Shown: piece by piece, positions 62,482-64,000 of the stretch
How positions within the stretch are numbered: the stretch's first letter is position 1
Layout: every line of letters starts with the position of its first letter
Source of the DNA: Ixodes scapularis
Lineage: Eukaryota > Arthropoda > Arachnida > Ixodida > Ixodidae
NCBI RefSeq assembly: GCF_016920785.2
Contig: NW_024609879.1
Location: 16,932,078 to 16,996,077 of the forward strand
Length of the DNA: 64,000 nt
Direction of reading: 5' to 3'
Notes under the pieces: model-generated
Told to the model about the DNA's origin: nothing
Seen by the model: the letters and a program-made list of their open reading frames with translations, nothing else
Databases searched by the model: none
Made by a program: the position numbers and the translations under genes

Positions 62482-62734
62482 TATAGACCTTTTCTGTGTA
62501 CTCTCGTCCCCAGCCACCTAATAGGCATATCCGGTATGGGCGACGAAAAAATAATCCAACGTTTGAACCTGCAAATTGTAAAATAATAAAAGGGAGGCAA
62601 AAAGAGAAAGTGTGACGGTTACGCTTATATCCTAAATGCCTTCTATTGGCGTGGCAAAGGCAAAACAATGTTTTTGCCCATACTGGAAGTGACGTCAATT
62701 CAAGATGGCGGCGCACTTGCAGAAAAGGTCTATA
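62482..62734. mobile_element. Short TA-type MITE, 253 bp
   Basis: TATAGACCTTTTCTGTG at left and GCAGAAAAGGTCTATA at right are inverted. CAAGATGGCGGCGC near the right end recurs at about 570, where a decayed copy lies. Confidence 0.7.
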
Positions 62735-62744
62735 GACCACTTAC

Positions 62745-64000
62745 AACGTAACCGCTTATAGTGCAGGACCGGGTATAACGCGGTTTTTTTAAACCACCGG
62801 TTCGCCTCCCATAGAACTCCATGTAATTACATACCGCTTAAAACGCAGGTGCGCGAAGGGAAATACCGGTTATAGTGCGGTTTCTGGCACAGCCCGCCGA
62901 CCGCGCCGACGACCGGAGCAGCGAGCACGCTTCCCTGTGCGACATAGATAATGGCGCTGACGGCGCGAGCCGCAAGCGTTGCGCAAGCGGCACTCGCGGG
63001 GCAAGGAGGTTGCTCGAAGAAGCGGGAGAAGCGAAGAGAGAGGCTTCAGTTGCCCTAGCGACGGAGGAACGCACGCATGTGTCGTTCACGTGCGTGCGTC
63101 CCTCCGCCGCGTTGGCAACCAACAACTCCAACAACCGCAATGACAGATCAATCGCAGGTCAAGGAGAAGTGTTCACGCGCGTTGCATGAGCTCTCCTCCC
63201 CCACCACCATCTTTCGCAACGCTTAGAAGAAGAAGAAGAGCGCCCAGTGCGTACACACTATTGGCTCTCTCCTTTCCCCCCCAACGTCTATTACAACGCT
63301 TCTCCTCCTCCTCTGGTTGCGGGCCGGCTGCTTCTATCCGCAAACATGGCGTCGGTTGTGGTCGACGTCGTGATCGTTGTCGTAGACGGCGTTCATCTCA
63401 TCGTTCCGCGTAAAAGCGCTGTCCTTGACTGTGAATTTTCGTTGTGTGCCGCTATGATAACCCAGCACATACTAGAAGGGAAGATCCACCTACTCGTGCG
63501 GCGATGTCGTGGCGGCGCTTTCAAGACGGCAGAAACGCCCGTGTCGTCGTGTTTGTTTACTTTGACTACAGTGGTGATTTCTAAGCATTTGTGTCCTCGA
63601 ACATCGCCCGGATTTCTTATTTGGCGCATTTCATGCGTGTGCTCAAGTTCAAGGTATTACTGGCGCGTACCGTATGAAGGATGCGAATTTTCACGCGTTT
63701 TCATCTCCGGAGAAAAGTGATTAGGGGATTAGGGTTACAATCCTGAACGCTCGCAACGTCCGTCCGCAATCCGCGACGCCACTAAAAGGCTGCGCCAGGC
63801 AAAAGCCGCTCATTTCTTTCAAAATGTGTGACACACATGAGAGAGAAATGTACTAGTCTGGTGAAAATAAAGACTTTCCTCAAACTAAGCTTTATTTTTC
63901 ATCTAACATAAAATAAAATCTTTTACAGAGGTAAGTTTTCTCATGGCATGTATTTTGGCCTGAAAAATTGATGTTTCGGTTATAACGCGGTACCGCTTAT
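62745..64000. mobile_element. CGCTTATA-type repeat, runs off the window end
   Basis: ACCGCTTATAGTGCAGGACC and GGTATAACGCGG at the left recur as GGTTATAACGCGGTACCGCTTAT at the window end in direct order, and a related AATACCGGTTATAGTGCGG lies at 62861. The interior is GC-rich, with frames at 62875-63189 (104 codons) and 63247-63720 (157 codons) that I cannot assign. The style resembles pogo/Tigger-type termini. Confidence 0.45.

Noticed and set aside
63247..63720. 157-codon frame with hydrophobic Val-rich start
   Set aside because: It sits inside a CGCTTATA-type repeat; the start region is low complexity and no family is recognised.

Overview
This window looks like nuclear DNA from an animal, most likely a hard tick (Ixodidae) or a close chelicerate. 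It has one host gene with long introns and canonical GT-AG junctions, in a sea of non-LTR retrotransposons, tRNA-derived SINEs, hAT/pogo/TTAA-type miniature transposons and microsatellites. There is no bacterial gene organisation. The tick assignment is an inference from the repeat styles; no marker gene in the window proves it.

The one host gene I can support is a PACS (phosphofurin acidic cluster sorting protein, PACS1/PACS2 family) orthologue on the + strand. Its ATG is at 16737 and ten coding exons can be placed to the base (16737-16846, 35276-35363, 40575-40667, 44316-44447, 46031-46187, 50180-50316, 53928-53987, 55904-56067, 57458-57503, 58858-58911). All junctions are GT-AG and in phase, giving 347 codons without a stop. 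They encode the N-terminal cargo/adaptor-binding (FBR) region, an acidic Ser/Asp cluster and the start of the middle region. The rest of the gene lies beyond 64000.

Region by region: 1-6510 is intergenic, with microsatellites, a SINE pair, a CACGTG tandem array inside a repeat, and a TTAA-type element. 6511-9543 is a non-LTR retrotransposon whose 918-codon endonuclease/reverse-transcriptase frame is open throughout. 9544-12727 is a broken I-clade element with an RNase H domain, interrupted by a 1.3-kb near-perfect palindrome made of two head-to-head Penelope-like fragments and bounded by an 11-bp direct repeat. 13399-15702 is a run of four miniature inverted-repeat elements. 16450-17150 is the GC-rich 5' end of PACS. 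16847-35275 is PACS intron 1 and holds nested TEs, including a CR1-like fragment split by a hAT element. 35364-58857 is introns 2-9, with further MITEs and two pogo-like derivatives. 58912-64000 is intron 10, with a 2.7-kb foldback-like element that carries a minus-strand gag-like ORF and has another terminal-inverted-repeat element inside it.

I found no convincing new multi-gene system. The items most worth following are the Penelope-like palindrome, the foldback element with the gag-like ORF, and a repeat family with shared ends but unrelated tandem-repeat cores, one of which is an array of CACGTG palindromes.
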